Positions 8,648 to 17,819 are shown, numbered from the stretch's first letter. The stretch is DNA of 64,000 bases from Pontivivens ytuae (GCF_015679265.1 NZ_CP064942.1:3452001-3516000), one strand, 5' to 3'. Numbers and translations are program-made. Notes: a model not told the origin generated them from the sequence alone.

Positions 8648-9811
8648 TCAGTCCTTCAATGATTGCTCACGAAGCGAGTCCGCCAGCAGGTTCAGCCCCA
8701 GCACCAGGCTCATCAGTGCCAGTGCGGGGGGCAGGGCGATGTGCTCGACCGAGCGCCAGACCTTGCGGCCCTCGTTGATCGAGAGGCCCCAGTCCGGGCT
8801 CTCGGGCGAGACGCCGAGGCCGAAATAGCCCAGCGTGCCCAGAAGGATCGTGGTGTAGCCGATGCGCAGGCAAAGATCGACGATCAGCGGCCCGCGCGCA
8901 TTGGGCAGGATCTCCCACAGCATGATGTACCAGGGCCGCTCGCCCCGCGTCTGGGCCGCGGCCACGTAGTCCCGCGTCTTGATGTCCATGGTCAGGCCCC
9001 GGACGATGCGGAACACCGTGGGCGAGTTCACGAACACGACCGAGACGAAGATGTTCAGCGTATTGGGATCCATCGAGAAGATGCCCAATGGATCCGCGTT
9101 GAACGCGAGCCCTGCATAGATCCATCCGCCGAAGCCGATGACGCAGGCAAGCTGGATCCACAGGATGTCCGGCCGCGTCGCATAGCGCGAGTAGAAGAAC
9201 ATCACGAAGAAGATGATCGGGAACAGGAACAGGATCGCGGCCATCGCAACCGGGATCGGCGTCTCCCGAATGCCCGGCGTGACCAGGAGGTAGAAGAGCA
9301 GGATCACCGGAAACGCGAGCACGAGATTGGCGAGGAAGGTGAGCACCGTATCGACGCGCCCGCCGTAGAAGCCCGCCGGCAGGCCCAGCGTGATCCCCAC
9401 CATGAAGGCGAAGATCGTTGCCGCCGGCGCGATCGCCAACACCGTCTGGGAGCCCTTGAGCAGGCGCGAGAACACGTCGCGCGCCAGCGTGTCCCCGCCG
9501 AAGAGGTAGTAGCCGTAGGCCTCCCCCTCCGGCGTCGGGGTGCCGGGCACCGCGTTCTTCATGCCCGAGATCACGGTCTGCGTCGCATCGAACGGGGCGA
9601 CCACATCCGCCAGCAGCGCCGTGAAGACCCAGAAGAAGATCAGGAACAGCCCCAGGATCCCCACCCAGCTATCGTAGAGCTGACCGTAGAGCCCCAGCCG
9701 CTTGCGCACCACGAAGCTCGTGCCCATCACCACCGCCAGCGCCAGCCAGACGGGCCAGAGCAGGACGCCCGCGCGCGCGAAGATGCTTCCGAAACCGATG
9801 ACGTCTTCCAT
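8648..9811 (-). CDS. Peptide-type ABC transporter permease (DppC-like)
   Basis: 387-residue inner-membrane permease of the DppC/OppC class. It has about six or seven hydrophobic segments, an N-terminal region of two membrane spans ahead of a periplasmic loop (PEGEAYGYYLFGGDTLARDV, the usual DxxGRDx-like signature of OppC proteins), and the cytoplasmic EAA loop MDIKTRDYVAAAQTRGERPW near residue 290, which docks on the ATPase. It is longer than typical DppC (about 300) because of extra hydrophobic sequence at the N-terminus and between residues 175 and 235. It follows the DppB-like gene by 13 bp. Confidence 0.9.
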   Translation of the reverse strand: MEDVIGFGSIFARAGVLLWPVWLALAVVMGTSFVVRKRLGLYGQLYDSWVGILGLFLIFFWVFTALLADVVAPFDATQTVISGMKNAVPGTPTPEGEAYGYYLFGGDTLARDVFSRLLKGSQTVLAIAPAATIFAFMVGITLGLPAGFYGGRVDTVLTFLANLVLAFPVILLFYLLVTPGIRETPIPVAMAAILFLFPIIFFVMFFYSRYATRPDILWIQLACVIGFGGWIYAGLAFNADPLGIFSMDPNTLNIFVSVVFVNSPTVFRIVRGLTMDIKTRDYVAAAQTRGERPWYIMLWEILPNARGPLIVDLCLRIGYTTILLGTLGYFGLGVSPESPDWGLSINEGRKVWRSVEHIALPPALALMSLVLGLNLLADSLREQSLKD

Positions 9812-9824
9812 TGCGCCCTCCGCC

Positions 9825-10796
9825 TTACTTCACGCGGATGCGCGGGTTGAGATAGACATAGCCGATGTCGGAGATGAGCTGCGTGATCAGCACCACGGCC
9901 ACCGACACGATCGAGCAGGCGAGCAGGAGGTCGATGTCGTTGTTCTCCGCCGCCTGCACCAGCGCGAGGCCGAAGCCCTTGTAGTTGAACATGCTCTCCA
10001 CGATCACGACGCCGGTCAGCAGCCAGGGGAACTGCAGCATGATGACGGTGAAGGGCGCGATCAGCGCATTGCGGAGCGCATGGCGGATCACGATGGTCCG
10101 GAACGCCACGCCCTTCAGCCGCGCGGTGCGGATGTACTGCGCCGTCATGACCTCCGCCATCGAGGCCCGCGTCATCCGCGCGATGTAGCCCATGCCGTAG
10201 AACGCCATGGTGATGACCGGCAGGGTGAAATTGTAGAAGGTGATGTTGAGCCCATTGCGCCCCGTGGCCGAGGCGGCCGAGCCGTTCAGGTGGAAATCGC
10301 CGAACCACTCCCGGAAAAGGCTCGCGAAGATCACCGTGAAGATGATGCCCGACACGTATTCCGGCGTTGCCGTGGACGAGATCGCGAAGAACGACAGCGA
10401 CCGGTCCGTGCGCGATCCCTCCCGCATGCCCGCAAGCACGCCCACCAGCAGGGCGGAGGGGACCATCACGATCATCACCCAGAACATCAGCGCGCCGGTG
10501 GCCTTGAGCCGTTCGCCCAGCAGCACGCCCACATCCTCGTTGAAGCGGGTGGACTGGCCGAAATCGCCCTGCACCACGCCGAGCAGCCAGTCGAAATAGC
10601 GTTCGAGGAAAGGCCGCGTGTAGCCGCGGTTCTCCAGCCAGAGCTGAACCTCCTCCTGCGTCATGCGCATGTTGCCCTCGGACAGGGCGAGCTTGATCAG
10701 GTTGGGTTCGAGGTTCGTGAGATAGAAGACGACAAGCGTCAGGGCGAACATGGTCAGCAGCATCACGCCGAGGCGTCGAAGGATGAAGATCAGCAT
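9825..10796 (-). CDS. Peptide-type ABC transporter permease (DppB-like)
   Basis: 323-residue inner-membrane permease of the DppB/OppB class, beginning MLIFILRRLGVMLLTMFALT, the typical first transmembrane segment of this family. A large periplasmic loop (about 30-100) is followed by five further membrane spans, with the EAA loop RASMAEVMTAQYIRTARLKG. It forms the heterodimeric channel with the next gene product. It is separated from the upstream binding-protein gene by 77 bp containing a stem-loop, as is common where the binding protein is made in excess. Confidence 0.92.
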   Translation of the reverse strand: MLIFILRRLGVMLLTMFALTLVVFYLTNLEPNLIKLALSEGNMRMTQEEVQLWLENRGYTRPFLERYFDWLLGVVQGDFGQSTRFNEDVGVLLGERLKATGALMFWVMIVMVPSALLVGVLAGMREGSRTDRSLSFFAISSTATPEYVSGIIFTVIFASLFREWFGDFHLNGSAASATGRNGLNITFYNFTLPVITMAFYGMGYIARMTRASMAEVMTAQYIRTARLKGVAFRTIVIRHALRNALIAPFTVIMLQFPWLLTGVVIVESMFNYKGFGLALVQAAENNDIDLLLACSIVSVAVVLITQLISDIGYVYLNPRIRVK

Positions 10797-10832
10797 GTAA
10801 GTCCTGTCGCTGGTGGCGTTCTATGGGTGTGG

Positions 10833-10856
10833 CCGCGCCCCTGGTGAGGGACGCGG
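10833..10856 (-). other. Stem-loop between binding-protein and permease genes
   Basis: CCGCGCCC pairs with GGG-A-CGCGG across a 7-nt loop, giving an 8-bp stem with one bulge and no T-run. In binding-protein operons such structures often protect the upstream mRNA from 3' decay, so expression of the binding protein would exceed that of the permeases. This role is inferred. Confidence 0.45.
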
Positions 10857-10873
10857 CAATCGCATGGCGCGGT

Positions 10874-12514
10874 TCAGCCGAGCCAGGTGTCGTTGAAGTA
10901 CATCTCGAAGGTCGGGTGCATGCCGTAGCCCTGCACGCGGTCCGTCGTGTGGTTGAAGAGCGAGCGCCAGTAGGGCTGGATGATCACGCCGGAGTCCTGG
11001 AGGATCGCCTGGATCTCCGCCATCAGCTCACGCCGCGCATCCGCGTCCGGGATCTCGAGCGCCTGGTTCAGCTTCTCGTCGAACTCGGGGTTGGCATAGC
11101 CGCTCTCGTTCCACGCCTCGCCGGAGCGGTAGGCAAGCGCGAGCACCTGGACGCCCAGCGGACGCTGGTTCCAGTTGGTTGAGGAGAACGGGTACTTCGT
11201 CCAGTCGTTCCAGAAGGTGGCGCCGGGGATCACCGTGCGCGTCACGTTCATGCCGGCATCGCGCATCTGGGCGGCCACCGCGTCGGTCGTGATCGTGCGC
11301 CAGTCGCCGTCGATCGAGATGATCTCGAACTCGGTGTCGGCCTCGCCCGCTTCCTCCAGCATCTGCATGGCCCGCTCGGGGTCCCGGCCGATCGGCGGCA
11401 GCTCCGCGTATTCCGGGTGCATCGGGCCGACATGGTGGTTCTCCGCCGGGATGCCGAAGCCGGACTGGCCGAGCTCGAGCACCACGGAGTTGTCCACGGC
11501 GAGCTGGATCGCGTTGCGCACCTCCTTCTTGTCGTAGGGCGGGTTGTTGACGTTCATCCGGATACAGATCGTGGCCGCCGTTGCGACCTCGTTCTTCACC
11601 AGGCCCAGATCGTCGAGGATCTCCACGAACTCCGACTGGGTCTGGTAGTTCACGTCGATCTCCTCCGCCTCGTAGGCCGAGATCTCCGCCGACTTGTCGG
11701 TGCCGTAGTCGTAGAACTCGATCGAATCGAGATAGACCTCTTCGCCCCAGTACTCGGACGGGTCACGCTTCTCGACCACGGCCACGTCGCCGACGCGGAA
11801 GTCGGTCAGCAGGAACGGGCCGGTGCCAATCGGCACCTCGCTGATCGGCTGGCTGCCGTCGAAGGAGCGGTGCACGATCAGGGCCGGGTAGTCGGACATG
11901 CCCGGAATGATCGTGATGTCGGGCGTGGGCAGGGTCAGGCGGACGGTGTAGTCGTCCACGATCTCCAGCACGCCGTCGGCGATCTGGCCGGTCTCGTCAT
12001 CGATAAGCGTCGCCATGCGGCCGGCCATCGAGTTGCCCTCGACATCGCGCTCGCACCAGCGGGTGATGTTGTGGGCCACGTCCTCGGCTGTGAAGGTGTC
12101 GCCGTTGTTCCAGGTCACGCCCTGGCGGACGTTGAGCGTGTAGACCGTCGCGTCCTCGTTGGCCTCCCAGCTTTCCAGCAGCATCGGCTCGAAGGTGAAG
12201 TCGCGGGTGTAGCGCACCAGGCTCTCGCAGAACTGGCGCGTGACGTTGCCCTTCTCGGACCAGTCGAAGACGCGCGGATCGTCGATCGGCATGACGTTCA
12301 TCGAGGCGCGGAGCGTGCCGCCCATCTCGCCTGACCGCTCCTGCGCGAAGGCAGGCTTCGTGCCCAGCATCGCGTAGGCGCCGGCCGTGCTCATGCCGAG
12401 TGCGGTCGCCATGGCGAGGAACTCGCGGCGGTCCAGCTTGCCGGACTTCGCGTCCTCCGCCAGGCCCGCGACTCGCGCATGGACAGGCTTGTCGTTCAGC
12501 GTTTGCTTGGTCAT
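10874..12514 (-). CDS. Family 5 extracellular solute-binding protein, Tat-exported
   Basis: 546-residue periplasmic binding protein of the peptide/nickel (SBP family 5) class. The N-terminus carries a long 28-residue n-region and then [15 protein letters not shown], a twin-arginine motif (RR at 29-30), followed by a hydrophobic stretch and an AFA-QE cleavage site, so export folded through Tat is likely. Family features include [20 protein letters not shown] near the mature N-terminus and [25 protein letters not shown] precedes the ATG. It is the first gene of the operon. The ligand is not evident; peptides, amino-sugars or opine-like compounds are all possible. Confidence 0.9.
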   Translation of the reverse strand: MTKQTLNDKPVHARVAGLAEDAKSGKLDRREFLAMATALGMSTAGAYAMLGTKPAFAQERSGEMGGTLRASMNVMPIDDPRVFDWSEKGNVTRQFCESLVRYTRDFTFEPMLLESWEANEDATVYTLNVRQGVTWNNGDTFTAEDVAHNITRWCERDVEGNSMAGRMATLIDDETGQIADGVLEIVDDYTVRLTLPTPDITIIPGMSDYPALIVHRSFDGSQPISEVPIGTGPFLLTDFRVGDVAVVEKRDPSEYWGEEVYLDSIEFYDYGTDKSAEISAYEAEEIDVNYQTQSEFVEILDDLGLVKNEVATAATICIRMNVNNPPYDKKEVRNAIQLAVDNSVVLELGQSGFGIPAENHHVGPMHPEYAELPPIGRDPERAMQMLEEAGEADTEFEIISIDGDWRTITTDAVAAQMRDAGMNVTRTVIPGATFWNDWTKYPFSSTNWNQRPLGVQVLALAYRSGEAWNESGYANPEFDEKLNQALEIPDADARRELMAEIQAILQDSGVIIQPYWRSLFNHTTDRVQGYGMHPTFEMYFNDTWLG

Positions 12515-12657
12515 TTGGTTCTCCCTAACCGACCATAGGGCCCGCGCGCCGAGACGGCGGGCTGAAATCTCGTTCGGTCATTCGAAGCGGTTTGATGCTT
12601 CTCGCGACACCGTTCCCTGCGGGCTTCGTTTTCATCTTTTGTGCAGTGCCCACCCTC

Positions 12658-12686
12658 ATTGAGGAAAATCTCCTGACAAAGGTCAA
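12658..12686 (-). promoter_or_regulatory. Predicted sigma-70 promoter of the ABC operon
   Basis: On the minus strand TTGACC (12686-12681) and CTCAAT (12663-12658) are separated by 17 bp. This gives a leader of roughly 140 nt before the binding-protein ATG. Nothing else in the 304-bp gap (12515-12818) looks like a gene. Confidence 0.45.
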
Positions 12687-12818
12687 CAGCCCGCGGCGGA
12701 AAACGCGGCGCATTTGCGACATCCACTTGTCTGGGAGCGACGGATTTGCCCGCCAATCAAGGGTCACGAAATTGTGCGGCGCGGCAAGGCGGCGCAATCT
12801 TCTGGCGCATTTCGCGAG

Positions 12819-13985
12819 TCAGAGGTGCACCCGCAGCGCCTCGAGCCCGCGGAAATGCCAGCGGTCGGCGAAGGTGGGCGGGGCGGCGAGCGCCAGTTCC
12901 GGCAGCCGCTCGATCAGGATCGGCAGCGCCGTCGCCATCTCCAGCCGCGCGAGCGGCGCGCCGACGCAGAAATGCAGCCCCGCGCCGAAGCTCACCTGCG
13001 CCTTCGCGTCGCGCCCCGGATCGAAGCGGCCGGGATCGGCGAAGACCGCCGGATCGCGATTGGCGGAGGCGAGCAGCAGCCCGACCTGCTCCCCCTTGGC
13101 GAAGCGGTGCCCCGCGACCTCCACGTCCTCCATCGCGTAGCGGGTGAAGAGGTGCAGCGGCGGGTCGTGGCGCAGGATCTCCTCGGTCAGCGTGTCAGGA
13201 TTATGCGGGCGCCAGAGCCCCTTGCTCAGCAGCGTGCGCACCCCATTGCCGAGCGCGTGCACCGTCGCCTCGTGCCCCGCGTTGAGCAGCAGGATGCAGG
13301 TGGCGATCAACTCTTCGGGCGACAGCCGGTCGCCATCCGCCTCCGCCGCGATCAGGTGGCTGATGAGATCGTCGCGCGGCTCCGCCCGCCGCCGCTCGAT
13401 GTAGTCGCGCAGGTAGGCGGAGAATGCCTGCGTCGCCTCGACGGCCCGCCGTTCCACCTCCGCATCGCGGCGCACCTGGTACATCGCGACCATGGCATGC
13501 GACCAGGCAAGCAGGTCGTCCGCCTTCTCCTCCGGCACGCCGAGCAGGCGGCAGATCACGATCACCGGCAGCCGCTCGCAGAACCGCGCGATCAGGTCGT
13601 CCCCATCGCACAGCCCATCAATGAGCTCATGCGAAAGCGCTGCGATCTCCGGCCCTAGCGCCGCGATCCGGCGGGAGGTGAAGGCGCGCAACACCAGCCC
13701 GCGCAGCCGCGTATGCTCCGGCGGCTCCCGCTCCAGCATCGATAGGCGATCGACAGCGTAGAACGGCTCCAGATGCTCCGGGACGGGTTGCGGAAACGGG
13801 TTCTCCCGCCCGAACCGCCGGTCACGCAATAGGGCCGAGACCTCCGCATGACGCGGCGCGACGATCAGGTCGAGTTCTTCCCAACGGACGAGCGGGCCGA
13901 GGGCGCGCAGCTCCGCATAAGCGGGGTAGGGGTCCTGCACGAACCCGGGCTCGCGGGGCGACTGGGCGAAGCTCGGCAGGGTCAT
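12819..13985 (-). CDS. Cytochrome P450 with Ala at the conserved I-helix Thr position
   Basis: 388-residue soluble bacterial P450 monooxygenase. ExxR is EILR at 269-272 and the heme-binding loop is SFGAGLHFCVGAPLA, with the axial Cys at 340. The I-helix reads LNAGHEAT (235-241): the acid E239 is kept, but the usual oxygen-activating Thr is Ala240, as in P450eryF, where substrate or water takes over proton delivery. The longer frame starting at 14021 would translate a gene-end repeat, so I take the ATG at 13985, whose Shine-Dalgarno-like GGAGG lies within that repeat. No ferredoxin or reductase gene is adjacent. The substrate is unknown. Confidence 0.9.
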   Translation of the reverse strand: MTLPSFAQSPREPGFVQDPYPAYAELRALGPLVRWEELDLIVAPRHAEVSALLRDRRFGRENPFPQPVPEHLEPFYAVDRLSMLEREPPEHTRLRGLVLRAFTSRRIAALGPEIAALSHELIDGLCDGDDLIARFCERLPVIVICRLLGVPEEKADDLLAWSHAMVAMYQVRRDAEVERRAVEATQAFSAYLRDYIERRRAEPRDDLISHLIAAEADGDRLSPEELIATCILLLNAGHEATVHALGNGVRTLLSKGLWRPHNPDTLTEEILRHDPPLHLFTRYAMEDVEVAGHRFAKGEQVGLLLASANRDPAVFADPGRFDPGRDAKAQVSFGAGLHFCVGAPLARLEMATALPILIERLPELALAAPPTFADRWHFRGLEALRVHL

Positions 13986-13996
13986 GCGGCAGGACC

Positions 13997-14030
13997 GCCT
14001 CCGGCGGGCGTATTTGGACAAAGAAGAAGG
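13997..14030 (-). repeat. Gene-end repeat after the PLP-enzyme gene
   Basis: Full copy of the dispersed element: GCCTCCGGCGGGCGTATTTG, then GACAAAGAAGAAGG. On the minus strand it begins 1 bp after the stop of the transsulfuration-family gene, reading a pyrimidine tract, CAAATAC, then CCCGCCGGAGGC. It ends 11 bp before the P450 ATG. Confidence 0.75.
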
Positions 14031-14031
14031 C

Positions 14032-15186
14032 TCACGAGGCGCGCTCGATGGCCTGCTCCAGATCCGCGATCAGGTCGCTCACGGCCTCGATCCCGACGGA
14101 GAGGCGCAGCAGGTTGGGGGCCACGACCGAGTGCGGCCCCTCCACCGCGATCCGGTGCTCGATCAGGCTTTCGACCCCGCCCAGCGAGGTTGCGGGCAGG
14201 AACACCTGCGTCGAGGTGGCGATCGTCCGTGCCGCCGCCTCGTCCCGCGCCAGCAGCGAGAGCATCCCGCCGAAGCCGCCGGTCATCTGGCGCCGCGCGA
14301 TCTCGTGGCCCGGATGGCTCTCGAGCCCCGGATAGAGCACGGCCTCCACCCCCGGATGCCCCTCGAAATGCCGCGCGATCGCGAGCGCACTCTCCGACGC
14401 CCGTTCGAAGCGCAGGTGCAGCGTCCGCATCCCCCGGATCAGCAGCCACGCCTCGAAGGCGGCGAGCGCAGTGCCCTGCAGCGTGCGGATCATCCGCATC
14501 TCGTCCCACAGCGCGCCCGTCTCCGTCACCGCCAGCACGCCCGCGGTGATGTCCGAATGCCCGTTCAGGTACTTCGTCGCGGAATGGAAGACGATATCCG
14601 CCCCCAGCTCCAGCGCCTTCGTCGTGCAGGGCGGCGCCACGGTGCAGTCTACCGCAAGCAGCGCGCCCGCCGCATGGGCCACCTCCGCCGCATGGGCGAT
14701 ATCGGTCACGTCCCAGTTCGGATTGGTCGGCGTCTCGATCCACGCGAGCTTGGTGCCCGGCGTCACCGCCGCCTCCAGCGCCCCCGGCTCCGTCGCGTCG
14801 TAAAAGGTGGCCTTTACCCCCCGCTTCTCCGCCATCCGGTGCAGCCAGCCGATCGTCCCGTGATAGCCGACCACCGGGCAGACGACGTGATCGCCCGCCT
14901 CCAGCGTCTCCAAGAGGCAGACCACCGCGCTCATGCCGGAGGTGAAGGCCATGGCCGCCGCAGCCCCCTCCATGTCAGCCAGAACCGCCTCCGCATGTTG
15001 CGTCGTGGGGCCGCCGTCGCGCGCATAGACCGCGTCGCCCATCGGCGCGTAATCCGCATCGCGGGCGAAGGTCGAGGCGGGCTCGATCCCCGGCACCACC
15101 GCGCCATGCATCGGGTGGATGTAATGCAGCGCCTGGGCGGCGCGCGTCTCGGGCGCGAGCTTCAACTGGGTCGGGCGGTCGGTCAT
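14032..15186 (-). CDS. Transsulfuration-family PLP enzyme (cystathionine gamma-synthase/lyase type)
   Basis: 384-residue fold-type I PLP enzyme of the Cys/Met metabolism family. The Schiff-base lysine is K205 in HSATKYLNGHSD, and the cofactor-binding ETPTNPNW and VDCTVAPP segments precede it. YARDGGPTT (54-62) replaces the usual YxRxxNPT, and D180-C-T replaces the common DNT, so the substrate-binding pocket differs from textbook MetB or CGL. Candidate reactions are gamma-synthase, gamma- or beta-lyase on a sulfur amino acid; the sequence alone does not decide. Transcribed alone or with the P450 downstream, with a gene-end repeat between them. Confidence 0.85.
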   Translation of the reverse strand: MTDRPTQLKLAPETRAAQALHYIHPMHGAVVPGIEPASTFARDADYAPMGDAVYARDGGPTTQHAEAVLADMEGAAAAMAFTSGMSAVVCLLETLEAGDHVVCPVVGYHGTIGWLHRMAEKRGVKATFYDATEPGALEAAVTPGTKLAWIETPTNPNWDVTDIAHAAEVAHAAGALLAVDCTVAPPCTTKALELGADIVFHSATKYLNGHSDITAGVLAVTETGALWDEMRMIRTLQGTALAAFEAWLLIRGMRTLHLRFERASESALAIARHFEGHPGVEAVLYPGLESHPGHEIARRQMTGGFGGMLSLLARDEAAARTIATSTQVFLPATSLGGVESLIEHRIAVEGPHSVVAPNLLRLSVGIEAVSDLIADLEQAIERAS

Positions 15187-15245
15187 GTCTGTCTCCTGTC
15201 GCGCCCGATATGACGCGGCCCGCCTCGGAAGCGCAACGCCCCCGC

Positions 15246-15267
15246 TTTCATCTTTCCCGAAATACGC
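15246..15267 (+). repeat. Partial gene-end repeat
   Basis: TTTCATCTTTCCCGAAATACGC resembles the pyrimidine plus AAATAC half of the dispersed element. Here it reads on the plus strand while both neighbours are on the minus strand, an exception to the usual orientation, and the CCGCCGGAGG half is missing. Confidence 0.45.
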
Positions 15268-15296
15268 AAGATCCGACGGTGGCCGCAGGCGCGCCC

Positions 15297-16004
15297 TCAG
15301 CGCAGCGTCACGCCGTAGCCGAGGCCCTCGGTCAGGAACCAGCTCTCCCGCGTCTCCACGACCCGGTCGGTGATGTCGAAGGCGTCGCGACGGGCGAGCA
15401 GCAGGGGTGCACCCTCCGCCAGCCCCAGCGCCTTCGCCGCCTTCGCCGGCGCCCCGACGGCCTGCATGAAGTCCTCGGCCCGCGTCACCGACAGCCCGTG
15501 CGCGCGCTGGTAGTGGGTGTAGAGCGCGTTGGGCAGCGGGCCGTCCTCCTCACCGATCGGCAACAGTGCGGGGTCGAGGAAGATGTCCTCCAGCGCCGCC
15601 ACCCGCCCCATCAGCGCCCGCGTGCGCCGGATGCGGATCATGATCGCACCCTTCTCCAGCCCCAGCCGCTCGGCAATGCGTGCGGGGGCGGGTCGGTGGC
15701 GGATCTCCTCGGTCACGGGCTCGGGGATCAGGCTCTCCCCGTTCTCCCCCGTCAGCCGGAAGAAGGAGAAGAGCGCGCGCTCCGTCGTCGCCTCCGGCAC
15801 GAAGGTCCCGCGGCCCTGGCGGCGCAGCACCAGGTTGTCGGCCGCTAGCGTGTCGAGCGCTTTTCGCACCGTGCCCTGGCTCACCCCCAGCTCCCCGGCC
15901 AGCGCGAACTCCGACGGCAGCGCCGTGCCCGGTTTCAGCGCCCCGGACGCCATGCGCGAGATCAGGGTCTCGCGGACCTGAAGATAGAGCGGTGCGTCCG
16001 ACAT
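15297..16004 (-). CDS. GntR-family transcriptional regulator with UTRA domain (suyR-like)
   Basis: 235-residue regulator. The N-terminal winged helix-turn-helix (about 5-70) has the GntR pattern LPSEFALAGELGVSQGTVRKAL, and the C-terminal UTRA effector domain (about 85-230) resembles HutC-type ligand sensors. It is divergent from suyA across 114 bp that hold two palindromes of the kind bound by this subfamily, so it probably represses the sulfolactate genes until an inducer binds. The inducer (sulfolactate or a sugar acid) is an inference from the neighbours. Confidence 0.88.
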   Translation of the reverse strand: MSDAPLYLQVRETLISRMASGALKPGTALPSEFALAGELGVSQGTVRKALDTLAADNLVLRRQGRGTFVPEATTERALFSFFRLTGENGESLIPEPVTEEIRHRPAPARIAERLGLEKGAIMIRIRRTRALMGRVAALEDIFLDPALLPIGEEDGPLPNALYTHYQRAHGLSVTRAEDFMQAVGAPAKAAKALGLAEGAPLLLARRDAFDITDRVVETRESWFLTEGLGYGVTLR

Positions 16005-16014
16005 CAGCCTTCCC

Positions 16015-16044
16015 TTGCAACTCTTCTAGAAGATGTCTTATAGA
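16015..16044 (+). promoter_or_regulatory. Predicted suyA promoter
   Basis: TTGCAA (16015-16020) and TATAGA (16039-16044) are separated by 18 bp. Both operator palindromes lie on the spacer and the -10, so a bound GntR dimer would block polymerase. Confidence 0.55.
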
Positions 16045-16048
16045 AGAC
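16022..16048. promoter_or_regulatory. Two tandem GntR/UTRA operator palindromes
   Basis: TCTTCTAGAAGA (16022-16033) is a perfect 12-bp palindrome and GTCTTATAGAAGAC (16035-16048) is a near copy with 5-bp arms. They share the form GTCTTCTAGAAGAC, typical of HutC-subfamily GntR sites. Centre-to-centre spacing is about 14 bp. Confidence 0.65.
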
Positions 16049-16118
16049 TCATCGTCAAGCCGCCGACAGAGCCGCAGATGGCCCCATTTGACGGCCCCAT
16101 TCCACGGAGGACCTGCCC

Positions 16119-16409
16119 ATGAGTCAGAAACCCCATCTCCTTGTCCACGACACGGCCGACAATGTCGGCGTCGTCGTCGTCGAGGGCCTGAGCGCGGGCA
16201 CCGACATGCTCTGCGTCGTCACCCATGATAACAGCGATTTCCGCCTCACGGCCAAGGCCGATATCCCGATCGGTCACAAGGTGGCACTCAAGGATCTCAC
16301 CGAGGGCGATACCGTGATAAAATATGGCGAGGATATCGGCCGCATGGTGGGCCCTGCCGAGACCGGCGGCCATGTCCATACCCACAATTGCAAGACGAAG
16401 AGGTGGTAA
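16119..16409 (+). CDS. suyA: (2R)-sulfolactate sulfo-lyase small subunit (UxaA N-terminal/SAF type)
   Basis: 96-residue SAF-domain protein, the small subunit of a split UxaA-family lyase. It contains IPIGHKVALKDLTEGD and ends HVHTHNCKTKRW, the ending I associate with SuyA. With SuyB it would eliminate sulfite from (2R)-3-sulfolactate to give pyruvate. GGAGG lies 8 nt before the ATG and the next gene starts 3 bp after its stop. The split subunits plus an LDH2-type dehydrogenase downstream favour sulfolactate lyase over altronate dehydratase, which remains the main alternative. Confidence 0.68.
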   Translation: MSQKPHLLVHDTADNVGVVVVEGLSAGTDMLCVVTHDNSDFRLTAKADIPIGHKVALKDLTEGDTVIKYGEDIGRMVGPAETGGHVHTHNCKTKRW

Positions 16410-16412
16410 GCC

Positions 16413-17591
16413 ATGTTTGACGCGAGCAACATGAGTGTGACGGCCTGGCGGCGGGAGAACGGCCGCGTGGGCGTGCGCAACCACGTGATCATCCTGCCGG
16501 TGGACGACATCTCGAACGCGGCGTGCGAGGCGGTGGCCAACAACGTGAAGGGCACGATGGCGCTACCCCACGCCTATGGCCGCCTGCAATTCGGCGAGGA
16601 TCTGGACCTGCACTTCCGCACCATGATCGGCACCGGCGCAAACCCCAACGTCGCCGCCGTGGTCGTCATCGGGATCGAGCCCGAATGGACCAAGGTCATC
16701 GCCGACGGCATCCGCGAGACCGGCAAGCCCGTCGCGGAGTTCTCCATCGAGCAGAACGGCGATTTCGAGACGATCCGTGCCGCGAGCTGGAAGGCCAAGG
16801 AATTCGTCCACTGGGCGACCGAACTGCCGAAGGAGGAGTGCGCGCTCACCGAGCTCTGGGTCTCCACCAAGTGTGGGGAGAGCGACACGACCACCGGCCT
16901 CTCGTCCTGCCCGACCGTCGGCAACATGTACGACAAGCTGATCCCCGAAGGGCTCTACGGCGTCTTCGGCGAGACCTCCGAGATCACGGGCGCCGAGCAT
17001 ATCTGCGAAAAGCGTGCCGCGACGCCCGAGGCGGCCGAGAAGTTCATGAAGATCTTCCAGGCCTACCAGGACGACGTGATCTTCGCCCACCAGACCAACG
17101 ACCTGTCCGACAGCCAGCCGACCAAGGGCAACATCCTCGGCGGTCTCACGACCATCGAGGAAAAGGCCCTCGGCAATTTGGAGAAGATCGGTCGCGAGTG
17201 CACCTATATCGACGCGCTCGGCCCGGCGGAGGCGCCTGAGAAGGGGGCCGGTCTCTACTTCATGGACACGTCCTCGGCGGCGGCGGAGTGCGTGACGCTG
17301 ATGGCCGCCGCGGGCTACGTCATCCACACCTTCCCCACGGGGCAGGGCAACGTGGTGGGCAACCCGATCGTTCCGGTCATCAAGATCTCCGGCAACCCGC
17401 GCACGCTGCGTACCATGTCCGAGCATATCGACGTGGACGTGACCGGCGTGCTGACCCGCGAGATGACCATCGACCAGGCGGGCGATGCGCTGATCGAGAT
17501 GATCCGGCGCACGGCGAACGGCCGCGCCACGGCGGCGGAGGCGCTCGGCCACCGCGAGTTCGTGATGACGAAGCTCTACCGCTCGGCCTGA
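16413..17591 (+). CDS. suyB: (2R)-sulfolactate sulfo-lyase large subunit (UxaA C-terminal type)
   Basis: 392-residue large subunit of a UxaA-family lyase. Family landmarks are [19 protein letters not shown] (about 16-34), GTANPN-like [20 protein letters not shown] with a cysteine expected at the metal site, [20 protein letters not shown] and [47 protein letters not shown] and the closing GHREFV are features I recall from Paracoccus-type SuyB. Product would be pyruvate plus sulfite, released in the cytoplasm. If the assignment is wrong, it is a dehydratase for an aldonate or another sugar acid. Confidence 0.68.
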   Translation: MFDASNMSVTAWRRENGRVGVRNHVIILPVDDISNAACEAVANNVKGTMALPHAYGRLQFGEDLDLHFRTMIGTGANPNVAAVVVIGIEPEWTKVIADGIRETGKPVAEFSIEQNGDFETIRAASWKAKEFVHWATELPKEECALTELWVSTKCGESDTTTGLSSCPTVGNMYDKLIPEGLYGVFGETSEITGAEHICEKRAATPEAAEKFMKIFQAYQDDVIFAHQTNDLSDSQPTKGNILGGLTTIEEKALGNLEKIGRECTYIDALGPAEAPEKGAGLYFMDTSSAAAECVTLMAAAGYVIHTFPTGQGNVVGNPIVPVIKISGNPRTLRTMSEHIDVDVTGVLTREMTIDQAGDALIEMIRRTANGRATAAEALGHREFVMTKLYRSA

Positions 17592-17607
17592 TCTCCCCCC
17601 TCCTCCT

Positions 17608-17631
17608 TCCTCCCCCCGGCCGGGGGGAGGA
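17608..17631. repeat. Perfect 24-bp palindrome after suyB
   Basis: TCCTCCCCCCGG is followed directly by CCGGGGGGAGGA, a 12-bp arm with no spacer, 16 bp after the suyB stop. It could cap the suyAB transcript or be a copy of a small palindromic repeat. Confidence 0.55.
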
Positions 17632-17682
17632 GGCCAAACCGTTCCGGTCGCTGCCTTAAGAACAAAGGTGGCGCATTTCGCC

Positions 17683-17705
17683 CCCTCCCCCGATCCGGGG
17701 GAGGG
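17683..17705. repeat. Strong hairpin in the suyB-comC gap
   Basis: CCCTCCCCCG-ATC-CGGGGGAGGG forms a perfect 10-bp stem with a 3-nt loop. With the palindrome at 17608 it fills most of the 228-bp gap before comC. It may attenuate comC or stabilise suyAB mRNA. Confidence 0.55.
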
Positions 17706-17819
17706 CCGGGGAGGGGGCAGCCGCTCCCAAAACATGTACCCACACAGCAAGACGGGGTGCCACGACCGCCCCGACCCGCTAAGCCTCCCCCCAAAGCCGC
17801 CCAACCGCAGCGAGGCCAC

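Noticed and set aside
12525..12797. A 90-codon minus-strand frame in the leader of the ABC operon
   Set aside because: It overlaps the predicted promoter and has no Shine-Dalgarno site or recognisable features.
13986..14021. N-terminal extension of the P450 beginning MSKYARRRRS
   Set aside because: These codons are the translated gene-end repeat, and the ATG at 13985 gives a normal P450 start.
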